Shown piece by piece: positions 5,035-5,190 of a stretch of DNA of 5,190 bases (positions are counted from its first letter, which is position 1; each line of letters starts with the position of its first letter). Both the position numbers and the translations under genes were made by a program. The notes beneath the pieces were generated by a model. It saw nothing but the letters and a program-made list of their open reading frames with translations, had not been told where the DNA came from and ran no database searches. This stretch comes from Cytophagales bacterium (GTDB lineage Bacteria; Bacteroidota; Bacteroidia; Cytophagales; Cyclobacteriaceae), in assembly GCA_003454975.1 (NCBI GenBank), contig DMST01000278.1, positions 1 through 5,190 of the forward strand. Direction: 5' to 3'.

Positions 5035-5190
5035 ATGCCTCCATCCGACCCTTTGCCGACCTTTTTTGACACCTTCACCCGGACCTTCCCCCAGGCCAAA
5101 ATTAGCTTCGTGCCCGTTGGGGGCCGGGCCAATACCTGGCACCTGGAGATTATAGAACGGCGGTCAGCCGAGCGCGGTCACCGGCTGGGG
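5035..5190 (+). CDS. Unrecognised protein, N-terminal part only (runs off right edge)
   Basis: This is an open frame from ATG 5035 through the window end, 52 codons without a stop. It begins MPPSDPLPTFFDTFTRTFPQ and continues with a plausible globular segment, KISFVPVGGRANTWHLEIIE, followed by an Arg/Glu-rich stretch. There is no signal peptide or recognisable domain in the visible part. No clear ribosome-binding site precedes the ATG; the bases before it are the arm of a small stem-loop. Composition is GC-rich, like the left flank. A different plus-strand frame (4967-5155) overlaps but encodes a low-complexity Pro-rich product and stops, so this one is preferred. Function is unknown. Confidence 0.55.
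   Translation, partial: MPPSDPLPTFFDTFTRTFPQAKISFVPVGGRANTWHLEIIERRSAERGHRLG

Noticed and set aside
4778..5044. Minus-strand 88-codon open frame across the right spacer
   Set aside because: It spans both stem-loops and the end of the lipoprotein gene. Its product is Arg/Pro-rich and unlike a folded protein, so it is probably chance in GC-rich DNA, though it is worth a search if the spacer proves to be a repeat.
4967..5155. Plus-strand frame starting at TTG 4967
   Set aside because: The product is low-complexity and Pro-rich. It overlaps the more protein-like frame starting at ATG 5035.

Overview
The window looks like a low-GC, five-gene operon set between two GC-rich flanks in a bacterial genome. 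I counted about 57% G+C over 1-270 and about 60% over 4801-5190. Sampled 60-base lines inside the block run from about 28-32% (in the first two genes) to 40-50% (in the transporter genes). The organism cannot be named from this sequence. Weak or absent Shine-Dalgarno sequences, A/T-rich leaders before start codons and a lipoprotein-type substrate-binding protein are compatible with a Bacteroidota-like or similar diderm bacterium. That is inference only. The mixed composition suggests that the central block was acquired horizontally or is a chromosomal hot-spot cargo.

Left flank (1-270, minus strand): two small unrecognised genes read leftward and are coupled by an ATGA stop/start overlap. The second leaves the window. 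Between 271 and 416 lies an AT-rich divergent intergenic region. It holds a perfect 10-bp-arm palindrome (388-410), a near-perfect one (329-353), and repeated copies of CATGAATCAT. These are likely operators or leader hairpins for the rightward operon.

Central operon (417-4792, plus strand): (1) a 363-residue protein I do not recognise; (2) a class I SAM-dependent methyltransferase whose layout resembles histamine N-methyltransferase; (3) an ABC ATPase, (4) an ABC permease and (5) a lipoprotein of the NMT1/ThiY-like solute-binding family. Items 3-5 form a complete one-permease importer of the SsuBCA/ThiZXY type. Every gene overlaps its neighbour (8, 4, 11 and 17 bp), so they are almost certainly one transcript with coupled translation. 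The simplest reading is that the importer captures a small heterocyclic or amine compound, which the methyltransferase then methylates, with the first gene as an unknown partner or regulator. The substrate is not determined. No thiamin or riboflavin gene and no TPP/FMN riboswitch is visible.

Right flank (4793-5190): 15 bases after the operon's last stop, and at the GC step, is a 98-bp imperfect inverted repeat (4808-4905) that can fold into one long hairpin. A second, smaller nested structure lies at 4974-5031. A plus-strand gene starts at 5035 and runs off the edge. The long hairpin at the composition boundary is the best candidate for a recombination, mobile-repeat or termination element.
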